46,000 nt of DNA from an uncultured bacterium (GCA_937924755.1 CALEVZ010000015.1:1-46000), one strand, 5' to 3'; shown: positions 32,331 to 41,878, counted from the first letter of the stretch. Numbers and translations: made by a program. The notes: generated by a model not told the origin, from the sequence alone.

Positions 32331-33315
32331 GGTAGCGGTCGGGGTCGTACAGGTGCATGTGGTCGGCCAGCCAGGAGGCGGTGCGGGCAATCCCCTCCTC
32401 AAGGGGAACTTGCGCCTCCCATCCCAGTCGCTCCCGCGCCCGGGAGGGATCCGACTGCAACACCATCACCTCCCCCGCCTCGGGGCGGAACCGCTCCGCC
32501 TGGGCCACCGGCTGAGCCAAAACCCCCAGGGTCCGGCAGGCGGTCTCGAACAGCTCGCCGATGGACACCGCGCGCCCGGTGCCGAGCTGGATGGTGTCAC
32601 CCTCCACCCCGGGCACCGCCCCCGCCTTCACCAGGCCCTCCACTGTGTCCGCCACGAAGGTCAGATCGCGTCGGGGCGTGAGGTTGCCCAGCGCCACCTG
32701 GCGGCGGCCCTGGAGCAGCTGGACCAGGATGGTGGGCAGCACCGCCCGCGTCGACTGTCGCGGCCCGTAGGTATTGAAGGGCCGCACCGTCACCACCGGT
32801 AGGCCGAAGGTGCAGTAAAACGCCTCGCACAGCTTGTCGGCGGCGATCTTGGTGGCGGCATAAGGGGACTGGCCGTGCAGTGGGTGAGTTTCCCGGATCG
32901 GCAAGGTCATCGGCGTGCCGTACACCTCGCTGGTGGAGGTCTGCACCAGCCGCCCGCACCCCTGCCGCCGTACCGCTTCCAGCACGTTGAGGGTGCCGCG
33001 GACGTTGGTGTCCACGAACGACTCGGCAGCCCGGTAGGAGTAGGGAATGGCGATGAGGGCGGCAAGGTGGAAGACCACCTCCACATCCTGGCAGGCCTCC
33101 TCCACGAAACGGGCGTCCCTCACGTCCCCCAGGCGCACCTCCAGGGCAGCTCGCACCTCGGGCCTCGCCCCATCCAGCCAGCCCAGGGAGCCGTTGGAGT
33201 TGTAGAAGCAAAACGCCCGCACACGGGCGCCCTCGACAACCAGCCGTTCCACCAGATGGCTGCCGATGAAGCCATCCGCTCCCGTCACCAGCACACGGCG
33301 CCCCTGCCAGCTCAT
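32323..33315 (-). CDS. legB: LegB-type 4,6-dehydratase
   Basis: 330-residue extended SDR. VLVTGADGFIGSHLVERL binds NAD, FHLAALIAIPYSYRAAESFVDTNVRGTLNVLEA and TSTSEVYG with SPYAATKIAADKL supply the Ser and Y-x-x-x-K, and VRPFNTYGPRQSTRAVLPTI is the typical substrate region. The ALIAIPYSY and FCFYNSNGSLGWLD blocks are those of LegB, the GDP-GlcNAc 4,6-dehydratase of legionaminic acid synthesis. ATG overlaps the PtmE-like gene as ATGA. UDP-linked substrates are used by near relatives, so the nucleotide is inferred. Confidence 0.9.
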   Translation of the reverse strand: MSWQGRRVLVTGADGFIGSHLVERLVVEGARVRAFCFYNSNGSLGWLDGARPEVRAALEVRLGDVRDARFVEEACQDVEVVFHLAALIAIPYSYRAAESFVDTNVRGTLNVLEAVRRQGCGRLVQTSTSEVYGTPMTLPIRETHPLHGQSPYAATKIAADKLCEAFYCTFGLPVVTVRPFNTYGPRQSTRAVLPTILVQLLQGRRQVALGNLTPRRDLTFVADTVEGLVKAGAVPGVEGDTIQLGTGRAVSIGELFETACRTLGVLAQPVAQAERFRPEAGEVMVLQSDPSRARERLGWEAQVPLEEGIARTASWLADHMHLYDPDRYHV

Positions 33316-34358
33316 GGCTCGACGCTCTCGCCGCGCGCCCGGCGCAGCTCCCGATGATGGCCAACGTCGATCCAGTCCCCCTCGATGGGGAACGCTCCCA
33401 CCGCCTCACCGCGCTCCAGGCACTCCTCGATGAGGGCCGGCAGGTGAAACACCTGGCCGCGTGGCACCCGGGCCACCACTGCCGGTGCGAGGGCGTAGAT
33501 CCCGGCGTTGGCCATCCACACCTGGGTGGGTTTTTCCCGCAGCATTCTCACGCGATCCCCCTGCAACTCCACCACCCCGTAGGGCACGGTATGAACATAC
33601 TCGTGAACCCCGACCACCGCCTGAAAACCGCCCTGTTCGAAGAACGACAGCATCCCTGCCACGTCGAACTGGGTCAGTAGGTCGCCGTTGAGAACCAGCA
33701 CAGGGTGTTCCGGCAGGGCCGGCAGCAGCGACAGGGAGCCGCCGGTGCCCAGCGGCTGGCTCTCCCGCAGATACTCGATGCTGCACCCAAAGGTCTCCCC
33801 GCTCCCGAAGTGCCGCTCGATGACCTCCGCCATGTAGTTCACCGAAAGAAAGATCCGCTTGACGCCGAAGCCAACCAGGTGCAGGACGATGCGTTCCAGG
33901 ATGGGGCGCCCGGCCACCGGCACCATGGGCTTGGGCAGGGAATCGGTGAGGGGGCGCAGGCGCTCGCCGCGGCCGCCTGCCATCACCACCGCCCAGTTGG
34001 GCCGGGGGATGGCGCCGATGATCTCGCGCAGCAGGTGCAGTCCCACCAGGCGGCCCTGCTCGTCCAGAATGGGAATCTGTCGCAGCGTCCGAGCACGCAT
34101 CAGGTCCAGCACCTCGGCCCGGCCAGCCGCCGAGGTCACCGCCGTGAATTCCCGCCGCATCACCCCTGCCACCGGTGAGTCGAGGGGCACGGTCCGCAGG
34201 ATGGCGCGGCGGATGTCGCCGTCGGTGACCGTGCCCAGCAACCTCCCGCGCTCATCCACCACGAAGGCGATTTCCGTCGCCGCTGCGTCGATGGCCTTCA
34301 TGGCGTCGCGCAGCGTCGCCGTCGGGGCCAGGGTCGCTTCCTTCAGCCGAGAAGACAT
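33312..34358 (-). CDS. ptmE: PtmE-like nucleotidyltransferase with CBS domains
   Basis: 348 residues from the ATG preceded by GAGGTGA; a GTG four codons earlier is possible. Two CBS repeats cover about residues 5-115 (GTVTDGDIRRAIL and IPILDEQGRLVGLH are the signature turns). The catalytic part begins VVMAGGRGERLRPLTDSLPKPMVPVAGRPILERI and continues with VLNGDLL and EGDWIDVGHH. This architecture is that of PtmE, which makes GDP-glucosamine from glucosamine-1-phosphate in the legionaminic acid route. The CBS pair may sense adenine nucleotides. Its position directly upstream of legB and legC fits the first step. Confidence 0.87.
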   Translation of the reverse strand: MSSRLKEATLAPTATLRDAMKAIDAAATEIAFVVDERGRLLGTVTDGDIRRAILRTVPLDSPVAGVMRREFTAVTSAAGRAEVLDLMRARTLRQIPILDEQGRLVGLHLLREIIGAIPRPNWAVVMAGGRGERLRPLTDSLPKPMVPVAGRPILERIVLHLVGFGVKRIFLSVNYMAEVIERHFGSGETFGCSIEYLRESQPLGTGGSLSLLPALPEHPVLVLNGDLLTQFDVAGMLSFFEQGGFQAVVGVHEYVHTVPYGVVELQGDRVRMLREKPTQVWMANAGIYALAPAVVARVPRGQVFHLPALIEECLERGEAVGAFPIEGDWIDVGHHRELRRARGESVEP

Positions 34359-34388
34359 ACCGTCGTTCACCTCACAGCCGCCACCGGA

Positions 34389-35309
34389 CTAGTCTTCGAA
34401 GGTGTAATTGAAACGGGCGAGATCACCGTCCCAGATGCGATAGTTCTCGTCCCACAGCAGCTCCGTGAACTCGCCCGCCGCCCGGCACAGGCGCTGGCGG
34501 GTGACCCAGCCCGACCCCCTCAGGCGACGGACCCCTGGCAGACGGCGAAGTCGCCCTGCCCATCTCACAGTACGGCGCCACGGCAGTCCCAGACCGTTAC
34601 CCAGGCGAACGAGGGCGATCAGCAGTGGCGGCCAGGAGGGGTTGGCGGTCCGCTCTTTCGCGTCCAGCTCGATCGGTTCTACGCCGAGAAAGCGCCAGAT
34701 CCTGCCGAGGAAAGCCGCCTGGTCTCGGCAGAGGAGTTCGAAGGGCAGCACCAGGACGTTCTCGGGGTCGAAACGACGGCGGTAATGGGCCACCAGGCGC
34801 CGGTAATCGAGTTTTTGCGTCACGTTCAGCCGGCCAGGAAAGAGCGAAGGGTCGTTCCACAGCCGCGACAGCGGCAGGGTGCCGCCAGTGCGTACATACT
34901 GGTTGTACATGGACCCCACGTAGCTCAACGGATGGCGCAGCACCAGCACGATTTTTACTGGACTGAACAATTCCGCCAAGCGGTCGGCCACCCAGAACGC
35001 CCCCGCCCCCGTCACCATGTGGCCGGACAGGTTCTCGTCGGAAATCCCCCACTTCCTTTCCCTCGCCTCACCGACGCGCGCCAGCAACGCCTCGATCGCA
35101 GTCTGCCAGGCTGCGGCGTCGAACCATCCAGGTTCGGCGAAGGCGAGCGTGTCCAGCAAGGCCTTGGCCCCGATCCGGCGATGGCGGGGAATGCTGACCA
35201 CGGAAAGCTGAGGATGCGCCGGGAACACTTGCTCTTGCAGGAAGGTGCTGGCCGTCTTGGCGAGACCCACGTGGACAAAATCCACCCTGGACGTCTTCCG
35301 GCTAACCAT
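34389..35309 (-). CDS. Sulfotransferase, paralogue of the one by the C5-epimerase
   Basis: 306 residues. PAPS 5' loop VHVGLAKTASTFLQEQVFPAHP at about 12-33 and 3'-phosphate site IVLVLRHPLSYVGSMYNQYV. It matches the product of 11439-12377 along its whole length, ending WDGDLARFNYTF against WEGELARYNYQF. It sits at the start of the PtmE-LegB-LegC group, 36 bases after the SDR gene. No good Shine-Dalgarno is seen near the ATG. The two copies probably sulfate different positions or residues of one polymer. Confidence 0.87.
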   Translation of the reverse strand: MVSRKTSRVDFVHVGLAKTASTFLQEQVFPAHPQLSVVSIPRHRRIGAKALLDTLAFAEPGWFDAAAWQTAIEALLARVGEARERKWGISDENLSGHMVTGAGAFWVADRLAELFSPVKIVLVLRHPLSYVGSMYNQYVRTGGTLPLSRLWNDPSLFPGRLNVTQKLDYRRLVAHYRRRFDPENVLVLPFELLCRDQAAFLGRIWRFLGVEPIELDAKERTANPSWPPLLIALVRLGNGLGLPWRRTVRWAGRLRRLPGVRRLRGSGWVTRQRLCRAAGEFTELLWDENYRIWDGDLARFNYTFED

Positions 35310-35345
35310 CGGGCGTGAAGACTACTCCCTTCGGCGGGCCGGTGC

Positions 35346-36098
35346 TCACACCATCAACAGGCCGCCGTTGATATGAATGCTCTGCCCAGTAATGTAACGG
35401 CCGTTCCGGGCCAGAAAAACGACGCAGGCCCCCAGCTCCTCGGGGTTTCCGAAACGTCCCAAGGGAATCCGCTCCTTGATCCCGATCCGCATCTCCTCAG
35501 GAATGGTAAACAGCATCCCCGCCTCGAAATACCCGGGGCAGATCGCGTTGACGGTGATCCCGTGACGGGCCACCTCCAGCGCCACGGACTTGGTGAAGCC
35601 AATGACACCGGCCTTGGACGCGGCGTAGTTCGACACTCCGATGCCGCCGATAAACCCGACGACCGAGGCGATGTTGACGATGGTGCCGCCGGCGCGCTCG
35701 ATCATGTGCGGCATCACCGCGCGGGTAACGTTGAAGGTGCCGGTGAGGTTGACATCGATGACCCGCGCCCAGTCCTCGGCCGCCATCCTTTTCAACATCT
35801 GGGCCTGGGTCACGCCGGCGTTGTTAACGACCACATCGATACGCCCGAAGCGTTGGAGGGCGCGTTCCACCACGCTGGCGACATCCGACTGGTTGGTCAC
35901 ATCCCCGCGCACGAACTCCGACTCTACCCCTACCGCCTGCAACTCCGAGCGGAACGCGGCGGCTGCCTCCTCGTTGCGGAGGTAGTTGACCACCACCGCA
36001 TACCCGGCGTTGGCCAGACTCAGCGTGATGGCACGGCCCAGCCCGCGCTCCCCGCCCGTCACCAGTGCCACTTCCCGCGTACCGTTCCCTTCGCTCAC
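35346..36098 (-). CDS. FabG-like short-chain dehydrogenase
   Basis: 250 residues with GTG start preceded by a very strong AAGGAGGAGGAG and overlapping the acyltransferase stop as GTGA. Classical SDR motifs: [36 protein letters not shown] (Ser, Tyr, Lys), and [12 protein letters not shown]. It is closest in style to 3-oxoacyl-ACP reductases, but such proteins are recruited in sugar loci. Next to an acyltransferase gene it could make a hydroxyacyl group for N-acylation of an amino sugar; otherwise it is a sugar keto-reductase. Confidence 0.85.
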   Translation of the reverse strand: MSEGNGTREVALVTGGERGLGRAITLSLANAGYAVVVNYLRNEEAAAAFRSELQAVGVESEFVRGDVTNQSDVASVVERALQRFGRIDVVVNNAGVTQAQMLKRMAAEDWARVIDVNLTGTFNVTRAVMPHMIERAGGTIVNIASVVGFIGGIGVSNYAASKAGVIGFTKSVALEVARHGITVNAICPGYFEAGMLFTIPEEMRIGIKERIPLGRFGNPEELGACVVFLARNGRYITGQSIHINGGLLMV

Positions 36099-36745
36099 TC
36101 TCCTCCTCCTTGTCCACCTGCGGCTTCGCGAGCCAGTGTGCGGCGCATCGCCATTGCGATGTCGCCGAGATCTTCCGGAACAACCCCGGTTTCTTCATAC
36201 ACGCGCTCGCCCAGCGAAACTACCCTCGTCGGCGGGCGGTCCTTCACCCGTCGGGCGGGCGCCCCGAGATACACACCCCAGGGTTCGAGATCGCGGGTCA
36301 CCACGCTGCCCGCTCCTACCACCGCGCCTTCCCCGATGGTGACGCCGGGGAAAACGACTACGTTGGTGCCCAACAACGAGTGACGCTTGAGATGGACAAG
36401 CGAACGGGTGACCTTGCGATACTTGTGGTTGATCGCCGCCGGAATTGCGGGCGCCGGAATCCCCTGCCCGAGGAAGTCGTCCGTTCCAGTGATCACCCGG
36501 GCGCCGGCCGACAGCCCGGAAAAATCCTCGATGATGAAACACCCGCCCCCGGAAATACTGGAATGCGCAGCCAGGTGGACAAAGTTGCCGATATGAACCC
36601 CAAGGCCTCCGGCGAGGTAACAGAACTCACTGATGATGATGTGGTTACGCAGCGTGATTCGCTCCGGCCGCAAAATTGCCACCGGTTCGAATATCTCCAC
36701 GCCCTCCCCTGCCGAGGCGAACGAAAACCGTCCCACCCTGCTCAT
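36095..36745 (-). CDS. Left-handed beta-helix acyltransferase
   Basis: 216 residues, ATG after GGGAGGTCCG. Many hexapeptide repeats ([LIV]-G-x4) run through the chain, ending [28 protein letters not shown] and [13 protein letters not shown], as in sugar O- and N-acetyltransferases. It lacks the N-terminal Rossmann domain of NeuD/PglD/LegH proteins. It could acetylate the C4 amine of the LegC product (the LegH step) or O-acetylate a sugar. It lies two genes from neuB. Confidence 0.82.
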   Translation of the reverse strand: MSRVGRFSFASAGEGVEIFEPVAILRPERITLRNHIIISEFCYLAGGLGVHIGNFVHLAAHSSISGGGCFIIEDFSGLSAGARVITGTDDFLGQGIPAPAIPAAINHKYRKVTRSLVHLKRHSLLGTNVVVFPGVTIGEGAVVGAGSVVTRDLEPWGVYLGAPARRVKDRPPTRVVSLGERVYEETGVVPEDLGDIAMAMRRTLAREAAGGQGGGE

Positions 36746-36791
36746 GTCGGACCTCCCGTTTTCACGTGCGCTGGCGCCCGAGCGAGTCGTC

Positions 36792-37844
36792 TCAGGTGAG
36801 CATCTCCCAGCTGATCAGCTCCCCGGCGCGAACCGCCTTCGCCATCCTGCGTCCCAGGACATGGGGCAGCAGAGCTGGAGGCAACCCGCTGCCCGGGCGC
36901 TTGATGGCGATCATTTCCTCGGTTACCACCTCCCCTGCGATCAGGTCCCGCGCCGCGACGAGCGAGCGCCGGGCAACCTTGGCGGTGTCTCGCTCGGCGT
37001 GCACTGGTCGCTTGTACCCATCGCCGAGGGCCTCACGGACCTCCCGCACCCCCCGCACCAGCGCCGCCAGCTCCTGGGGTTCGAGGGAAGCGCGATGATC
37101 GGGGCCGGGAAGGGTGCGGTCAAGGGTGAAGTGCTTTTCCACCATGCACGCTCCCAGCGCCGCCGCTGCCAAGGCCACCGCGACCCCCTGGGTGTGATCA
37201 GACAGCCCCACGGGGACCCCGAAGGCGCGGTGCAGTGTCTCCATCGCGCGCAGGTTGACGTCGGCGGCGGCCGCCGGGTAGGCACTCACGCAGTGAAGCA
37301 GAACCAGGGAACCACGCCCACACTGCTCGACCGCCTGTTCCACCTCGCCGAGGGTGGCCATGCCGGTGGAGACGATGAGCGGGCGCCCGAAGGCCGCGAG
37401 TCGGCGCAGGAACGGCAGGTTGGTGAGATCCCCGGAGGAGACCTTGAAGGCAATCACGCCCAGGGAATCGAGAAAACTCGCCGACTCTTCGTCGAAGGGT
37501 GTCGAAAGGAAAACGATCCCTCGCTGACGGCAGTGTTCGGCCAGCTCAAAAAAAGCGTCGAAAGGCAGCTCCAGGCGGCGGGCCATCTCCAGCTGACTCT
37601 CTCCACCCCCGGTTGTCTCCTTTTGATACGCAGCCTTTTCCGCGTGGGGCGACAACACCGCCTCGGCACGAAAGGTCTGAAACTTCACCGCATCGGCCCC
37701 GCATGAGGCCGCCACATCCACCAGCCGATGGGCCAGGCCGAGATCTCCGTTGTGATTGACGCCCGCCTCGGCGATCACCACGCAGCGTTCCTCGGATCCG
37801 AGTCGCCACGGCCCCAGCGTCACGGATTCCCTATCCCCGGGCAT
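36792..37844 (-). CDS. neuB: NeuB/LegI-type nonulosonate synthase
   Basis: 350 residues from the ATG giving [11 protein letters not shown]; it condenses phosphoenolpyruvate with a six-carbon N-acetyl sugar to give a nine-carbon acid. N-terminal barrel motifs: [78 protein letters not shown]. The last 60 residues ([27 protein letters not shown]) form the SAF antifreeze-like lid. With LegB, LegC and a PtmE-like protein the product is more likely legionaminic acid than sialic acid. A gap of 175 bases precedes it, in which I see no confident gene. Confidence 0.9.
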   Translation of the reverse strand: MPGDRESVTLGPWRLGSEERCVVIAEAGVNHNGDLGLAHRLVDVAASCGADAVKFQTFRAEAVLSPHAEKAAYQKETTGGGESQLEMARRLELPFDAFFELAEHCRQRGIVFLSTPFDEESASFLDSLGVIAFKVSSGDLTNLPFLRRLAAFGRPLIVSTGMATLGEVEQAVEQCGRGSLVLLHCVSAYPAAAADVNLRAMETLHRAFGVPVGLSDHTQGVAVALAAAALGACMVEKHFTLDRTLPGPDHRASLEPQELAALVRGVREVREALGDGYKRPVHAERDTAKVARRSLVAARDLIAGEVVTEEMIAIKRPGSGLPPALLPHVLGRRMAKAVRAGELISWEMLT

Positions 37845-38019
37845 CACCACAGCCCCCGGCGGCGGTGAGCAAGCTCCCCTGCCGACCGCCTCGCCCCAGG
37901 CGCTCCAGGAGAAGGGGCTCGAGCTCCCAAGGGCAGCACCGCCGACCCTGGGAGCGCCGGGCACGGCCGGCGGCCGCGCCGGGATTCCTCATTGCACCTG
38001 AATGACTCACCACCACCCA

Positions 38020-39261
38020 TCAAATACTTTCCCCAGGCGCCATCGCTTCCCCATCCACTCCCCCGTGACTCCCTGCAGTGGTGGTCTCCTCCCGCCGTTG
38101 GGCGTTGGTGGCATCGTGAAAGCGTTTCTGAATCAGACGTGAATCGAGGGGAACGGCGCTCAACCGGGCGACGATCCGTCCTGCGCCATGGCCGTCGCCA
38201 TAGGGGTTGACCAACCCGTGTAGCGCCGTCCTGAACTCCGAGGTGATCGCCCGGGCGATGGCGGCGGTGATTTCCTCGCGCCCGTAACCCACATCGAGGA
38301 CGTTGGCGGCGCGAGTGCGACCCTGCTGCCTGGTGCCGATGTTGACCACCGGGAGGCCGAACGACGGTGCCTCGACGATGCCGCTGGAGGAGTTCCCCAC
38401 CATCGCGGCGGCTGTCGACATGGCGGTGAAATAGGCGCGGGTGCCTAGGTTCTCCACCGCGACGACGTCCGTTCGCTGCTGGGCGAACGCCAGCATCCGC
38501 CGACGCACCTCGCGCCCCGCGGTGTCGGCGTTGGGCAGGGTGATCACCGCGGGGAGCCCTGACTGACTGAGAGCCGCCAGTAGCTCCTCGGTCTGGCTGC
38601 CAGCCTGCTGGTACTCCAGGGTGACGGGGTGGAAGGTCACGAGCAAGAAGCCTCGCGGGGAGAGCGGCATCCCTACGAGCCGCGCGAATTCGTCGAGGGG
38701 GAGAGGGCGGAAATCACGGAGGTTGTCCAGCGACAACGCGCCGCTCACCGTGACTCGCCACGGCTCCTCACCCATCTGCACGATGCGCCGGCCGTACTCC
38801 TGGGTGGCTGGAAAGTGGAGGTGGGCCAGCTTGGTCATGGAGTGGCGCAGGCTCTCGTCGATGGCTCCTGCGGTCAGTTCCCCGCCACCGACGTGGGCCA
38901 CCGGGATCGCGAAGGGGAGCGCCGCCAGCGCCGCGGCATGCATTTCGAAACGGTCCCCCAAGACCACCAGAATGTCCGGGCGAGTCCGTCGGAACGCGTG
39001 GGCAAAGCCGATTACCCCCAGACCCATGGAGGTGGCGATGCCAGCTGGCGTGTCGCTGGCCAGTAGCATCTCCACCTTATCGCCGATGGGAATTCCCTCG
39101 TCCTCGATCTCGCTGACCGTCCATCCCAGATCGGGGGACAGGTGAGAGCCACTGACCATCAAATGCAAACGGAGGTCGTCACTGGACAGAATGAGGCGGA
39201 GCAATGGCCGATAAATGCCGAAGTCAGCCCGCGAGGTGGTTACTACCGCTACTGTTCTCAT
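38020..39261 (-). CDS. neuC: NeuC/LegG-type hydrolysing 2-epimerase
   Basis: 413 residues from the ATG giving MRTVAVVTTSRADFGIYRPLL. GDRFEMHAAALAALPFAIPVAHVGGGELTAGAIDESLRHSMTK carries the catalytic Asp, His and Glu residues of hydrolysing UDP-GlcNAc 2-epimerases, and GNSSSGIVEAPSFGLPVVNIGTRQ binds UDP. It releases the nucleotide and epimerises C2 to give the six-carbon sugar used by NeuB. The C-terminus is about 30 residues longer than usual, rich in Arg, Glu and Gly. It lies 85 bases downstream of the SDR gene. Confidence 0.9.
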   Translation of the reverse strand: MRTVAVVTTSRADFGIYRPLLRLILSSDDLRLHLMVSGSHLSPDLGWTVSEIEDEGIPIGDKVEMLLASDTPAGIATSMGLGVIGFAHAFRRTRPDILVVLGDRFEMHAAALAALPFAIPVAHVGGGELTAGAIDESLRHSMTKLAHLHFPATQEYGRRIVQMGEEPWRVTVSGALSLDNLRDFRPLPLDEFARLVGMPLSPRGFLLVTFHPVTLEYQQAGSQTEELLAALSQSGLPAVITLPNADTAGREVRRRMLAFAQQRTDVVAVENLGTRAYFTAMSTAAAMVGNSSSGIVEAPSFGLPVVNIGTRQQGRTRAANVLDVGYGREEITAAIARAITSEFRTALHGLVNPYGDGHGAGRIVARLSAVPLDSRLIQKRFHDATNAQRREETTTAGSHGGVDGEAMAPGESI

Positions 39262-39346
39262 CCGAGCCGTTCTATCGGGATGGCAACGCGAACAAGCCGC
39301 TCCGCCCGGGCCGCGCCGGTTGCCGACCGTCGCTCTGAGATCTCGC

Positions 39347-40147
39347 TCACCACGCGGTCCATCCCCCATCGACCACCAGGTTGTGGCCGGTGACGTAGGC
39401 CGACAGGTCGCTGGCCAGGTAGGCGGCGGCCCCCTTGAGATCCTCCTCACAGGCCATTCGCCCCAGGGGGGTGCGTGACCGGTAGCGCTGGTGGAAGTTG
39501 TCCGGCTGGTGGCGCCACACCCCCCCTGGGCTAATGGCGTTGGCGCGCACCCTGGGCGCCATGGTGGTGGCCAGGTAGCGCATCAGCTGCAACAGACCCG
39601 CCTTGCTGGCGCCGTAGGCGGCGGGGTGGCGCATGGGGGTGTCCTCGTACAGGCGTAGGTCGGGGCCCACCAGCCCGTACATGGACGACACCAGGATGAT
39701 GGACCCCTTGCCCGAGGCGGCCAGGGCCTCCCGGGCCTCCTGAGCCAGCACGAAGGCCGCCGTGAGGTTGACCCGGATGGCGGCGTCCCAGGCACTGACC
39801 GTCTGGGCCGGAAAGGGTTCCACCCACCCCGGAAACCTGGTCGTTCCGACGAAGGCCGCACAGTGAATCAAAACATCCAGGCGCCCGTGCCGGGCGAGGG
39901 TCGTGCGCACCACTCCCCTGGTCTCACCCTCCTCCAGCAGATCCCCCGCCACCCAATCGAAGGTGCCTTCTCCCCCGGCCAGCTGGGCGCAGGCCTCCTG
40001 GCAAGCCGCCGCCTCCCGATCGGACACCACCACCACTGCTCCCAGCTCTCCCAGCGCCGCCGCCATGGCTCGCCCGATGTGTCCGGCACCGCCGGTGATG
40101 AGGGCAACGCGCCCGGACAGGTTCATGAGTTCGCGAAGGGTACGCAT
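39347..40147 (-). CDS. PtmA-like short-chain dehydrogenase
   Basis: 266 residues; the ATG shares its A with the TGA of the NeuA gene (TGATG). Motifs: ITGGAGHIGRAMAAAL, SSMYGLVGPDLRLYEDTP, YGASKAGLLQLMRYLA, NAISPGGVW. The SSMYG-VGPD and ISPGG-W text is that of the PtmA (flagellin modification A) group found with PtmE, LegB and LegC in Campylobacter. It was proposed to act early in the GDP-glucosamine route, but its exact step is not settled. Confidence 0.85.
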   Translation of the reverse strand: MRTLRELMNLSGRVALITGGAGHIGRAMAAALGELGAVVVVSDREAAACQEACAQLAGGEGTFDWVAGDLLEEGETRGVVRTTLARHGRLDVLIHCAAFVGTTRFPGWVEPFPAQTVSAWDAAIRVNLTAAFVLAQEAREALAASGKGSIILVSSMYGLVGPDLRLYEDTPMRHPAAYGASKAGLLQLMRYLATTMAPRVRANAISPGGVWRHQPDNFHQRYRSRTPLGRMACEEDLKGAAAYLASDLSAYVTGHNLVVDGGWTAW

Positions 40148-40878
40148 CACGCCCCCAGCCAGGGAAAGGTCAGAAAGCCGGCACGCAGCAACAAGTCCGT
40201 CCGCTCGAACTCCTCGGCCTCGTCCAGGTGGACGGCGCGCTTTTCTGGCACCTCCAGCATCAGGTGCCGCCCATGCCGCCAGCTACTCTGCACGCCCAGC
40301 AGAAAGTCTCGCCGCCACAGATACAGGGTGGCGTTCACCCGGTACACCGGCGGAACATCCTGCCGCCGCGTGTAGTGGGGAACGTCGGCAATCAGGGGCG
40401 CCATCCAGCCCTCCTTTTCGACCACGCACACCCACAGCGGGTTGAACTCGGGCCGCGACACACCCACCACGCCGTCGGCCTCCGGCGTTTGCGCGAGGAC
40501 GCGAACAGCCGCAGCAACGTCCTCGGGGAATCGTCCAGGACTGGTGGGATCCAGCAGGAGCACCGCTTCGAAGCGGCGATCGTCCAGCCTCTCGACTTCG
40601 CGCAAGGCGTGTTGGACCACCGCAATCATCGGCGCGGTGTCGGTTGCCAGCTCCGCCGGTCGTCGGAAGGGCACCTCTCCCCCGTGGGCGCGGGCCACTG
40701 CGGCAATCTCCTCAGAATCCGTGCTCACCACCGCCCGGTCGATCTCCGGGCACGCCGCCGCACAGCGGATCGAGTGGGCGATCAGCGGTAACCCGGCCAG
40801 CGGACGGATGTTCTTCCCCGGTAATCCCTTGGACCCGCCGCGAGCGGGAATTACTGCCAGCAGCGGGCGCAGGCTCAC
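40147..40878 (-). CDS. neuA: CMP-nonulosonate synthetase (NeuA/LegF-type)
   Basis: 243 residues from a GTG overlapping the upstream stop as GTGA. LLAVIPARGGSKGLPGKNIRPLAGLPLIAHSI is the CTP-binding P-loop of CMP-sialate synthetases, followed by VVSTDSEEIAAVA, FRRPAELATDTAPM, LLLDPTSPGR and the substrate-binding middle. It activates the nonulosonate with CMP for a transferase. No recognised sialyltransferase family member is seen in the window, so the transferase is one of the unassigned GT-B proteins or outside. Confidence 0.9.
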   Translation of the reverse strand: MSLRPLLAVIPARGGSKGLPGKNIRPLAGLPLIAHSIRCAAACPEIDRAVVSTDSEEIAAVARAHGGEVPFRRPAELATDTAPMIAVVQHALREVERLDDRRFEAVLLLDPTSPGRFPEDVAAAVRVLAQTPEADGVVGVSRPEFNPLWVCVVEKEGWMAPLIADVPHYTRRQDVPPVYRVNATLYLWRRDFLLGVQSSWRHGRHLMLEVPEKRAVHLDEAEEFERTDLLLRAGFLTFPWLGA

Positions 40879-41873
40879 CCCTCCACCTCCTCCGTCCGCC
40901 CAGAGGCGGCGCTCGCCCGCCAGGCATCGCATACGTTGAGGGCCTGGATTCCTTCCTCCAGGGTCGCCAGGCGCCCGGCGCCACTCCCCGCCAGAACCGA
41001 GAGAAAGGCGCGCGCCTGCGCCCGGTAGATGTCCCCGAGCGGTGGCAGATCGCTCAGCGCATGGGCCTCCTGGCCCCCGCGCCAGACCTCGATCCGGCGC
41101 GCGAGCAGGTCGTAGTACACCTCACCGCCGGCACCGGCGGCCCGAAGAGAGCGCGTACGGCGGCGGGACAGGTAGTCCAGCTCGACGGAGACAGCGACCC
41201 CGCCGGGAGCCCTCCAGCCACATGAGGCCCACTCGTCGGCGGCGATGCCCAACCTCCCCAGGTTGGCCAGTTCCCCCCGAACGCGAGTTGGCTGGCCGAA
41301 CAGCCAGAGGGCGTAATCCACCTCGTGAATGAGATCGCGCAGGACCCCGCCCTCGACCGCCCTGGCGGCGTAGGAGTCGCGGTAGTCGCGAGCGGGCCGC
41401 CATTCGGGGAGGTAGGAGCGGCACTCGATGCGCACCGAATGCAGCGGAGCGATGGCCGGCAGCTCCCCCCGCACGCGCCACAGCCCCTCGTCAAAGCGCA
41501 GGCAGCAGGCGACATAGACGGGCACAGAAAACTCCTCGACCGCTCTTCGCAACACCCGCGCGGGCGCTGCCGCCGGTGCCAGCGGTTTCTCGCACAGGGT
41601 CGGCATCCCCAACGACACTGCCTGCAGGGCATCCGAAACGTGGCGGCCGGTATCGGTGGCGATCACCGCCCCTGCCGCCCCCCAGGCCTGCGCCTCCGCC
41701 AGGCTGGCGGCGGTGGCAAGGCCCTGCGCCTCCAGCTCCTCCCGCCGCTGGCTGCGAACCGGCACGGCAATCACCTCGGCCCCTACCTCCCGCAGCACCG
41801 CCAGATGCCGACGACCGATGGACCCGGTGCCGAGCACTGCGCACTTCGGCCTCACGTTTTCGAACCCCGCCAC
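40875..41873 (-). CDS. Gfo/Idh/MocA family oxidoreductase C
   Basis: 332 residues; GTG start with AGG upstream; a second GTG seven codons later fits the alignment nearly as well. CAVLGTGSIGRRHLAVLREVGAEVIAV binds NAD, LCEKPLAPA is the EKP motif, and GVLRDLIHEVDYALWLFG holds the substrate-domain His and Asp. In nonulosonate and other surface sugar loci such members sit between NeuA and formyltransferase-like genes, as here; substrate unknown. Confidence 0.85.
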   Translation of the reverse strand: MAGFENVRPKCAVLGTGSIGRRHLAVLREVGAEVIAVPVRSQRREELEAQGLATAASLAEAQAWGAAGAVIATDTGRHVSDALQAVSLGMPTLCEKPLAPAAAPARVLRRAVEEFSVPVYVACCLRFDEGLWRVRGELPAIAPLHSVRIECRSYLPEWRPARDYRDSYAARAVEGGVLRDLIHEVDYALWLFGQPTRVRGELANLGRLGIAADEWASCGWRAPGGVAVSVELDYLSRRRTRSLRAAGAGGEVYYDLLARRIEVWRGGQEAHALSDLPPLGDIYRAQARAFLSVLAGSGAGRLATLEEGIQALNVCDAWRASAASGRTEEVEG

Positions 41874-41878
41874 CGCGC

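Noticed and set aside
37831-38016. Possible small minus-strand gene in the gap before neuB
   Set aside because: The 53-61 residue product is Gly/Arg-rich without a motif and overlaps the neuB start in another frame. Kept only as a note that the 175-base gap may not be empty.
39262-39346. Possible promoter before neuC (TTGTTC and TAGAAC)
   Set aside because: The spacing is only 15 bases and both hexamers are poor matches; the gene is probably reached by readthrough.
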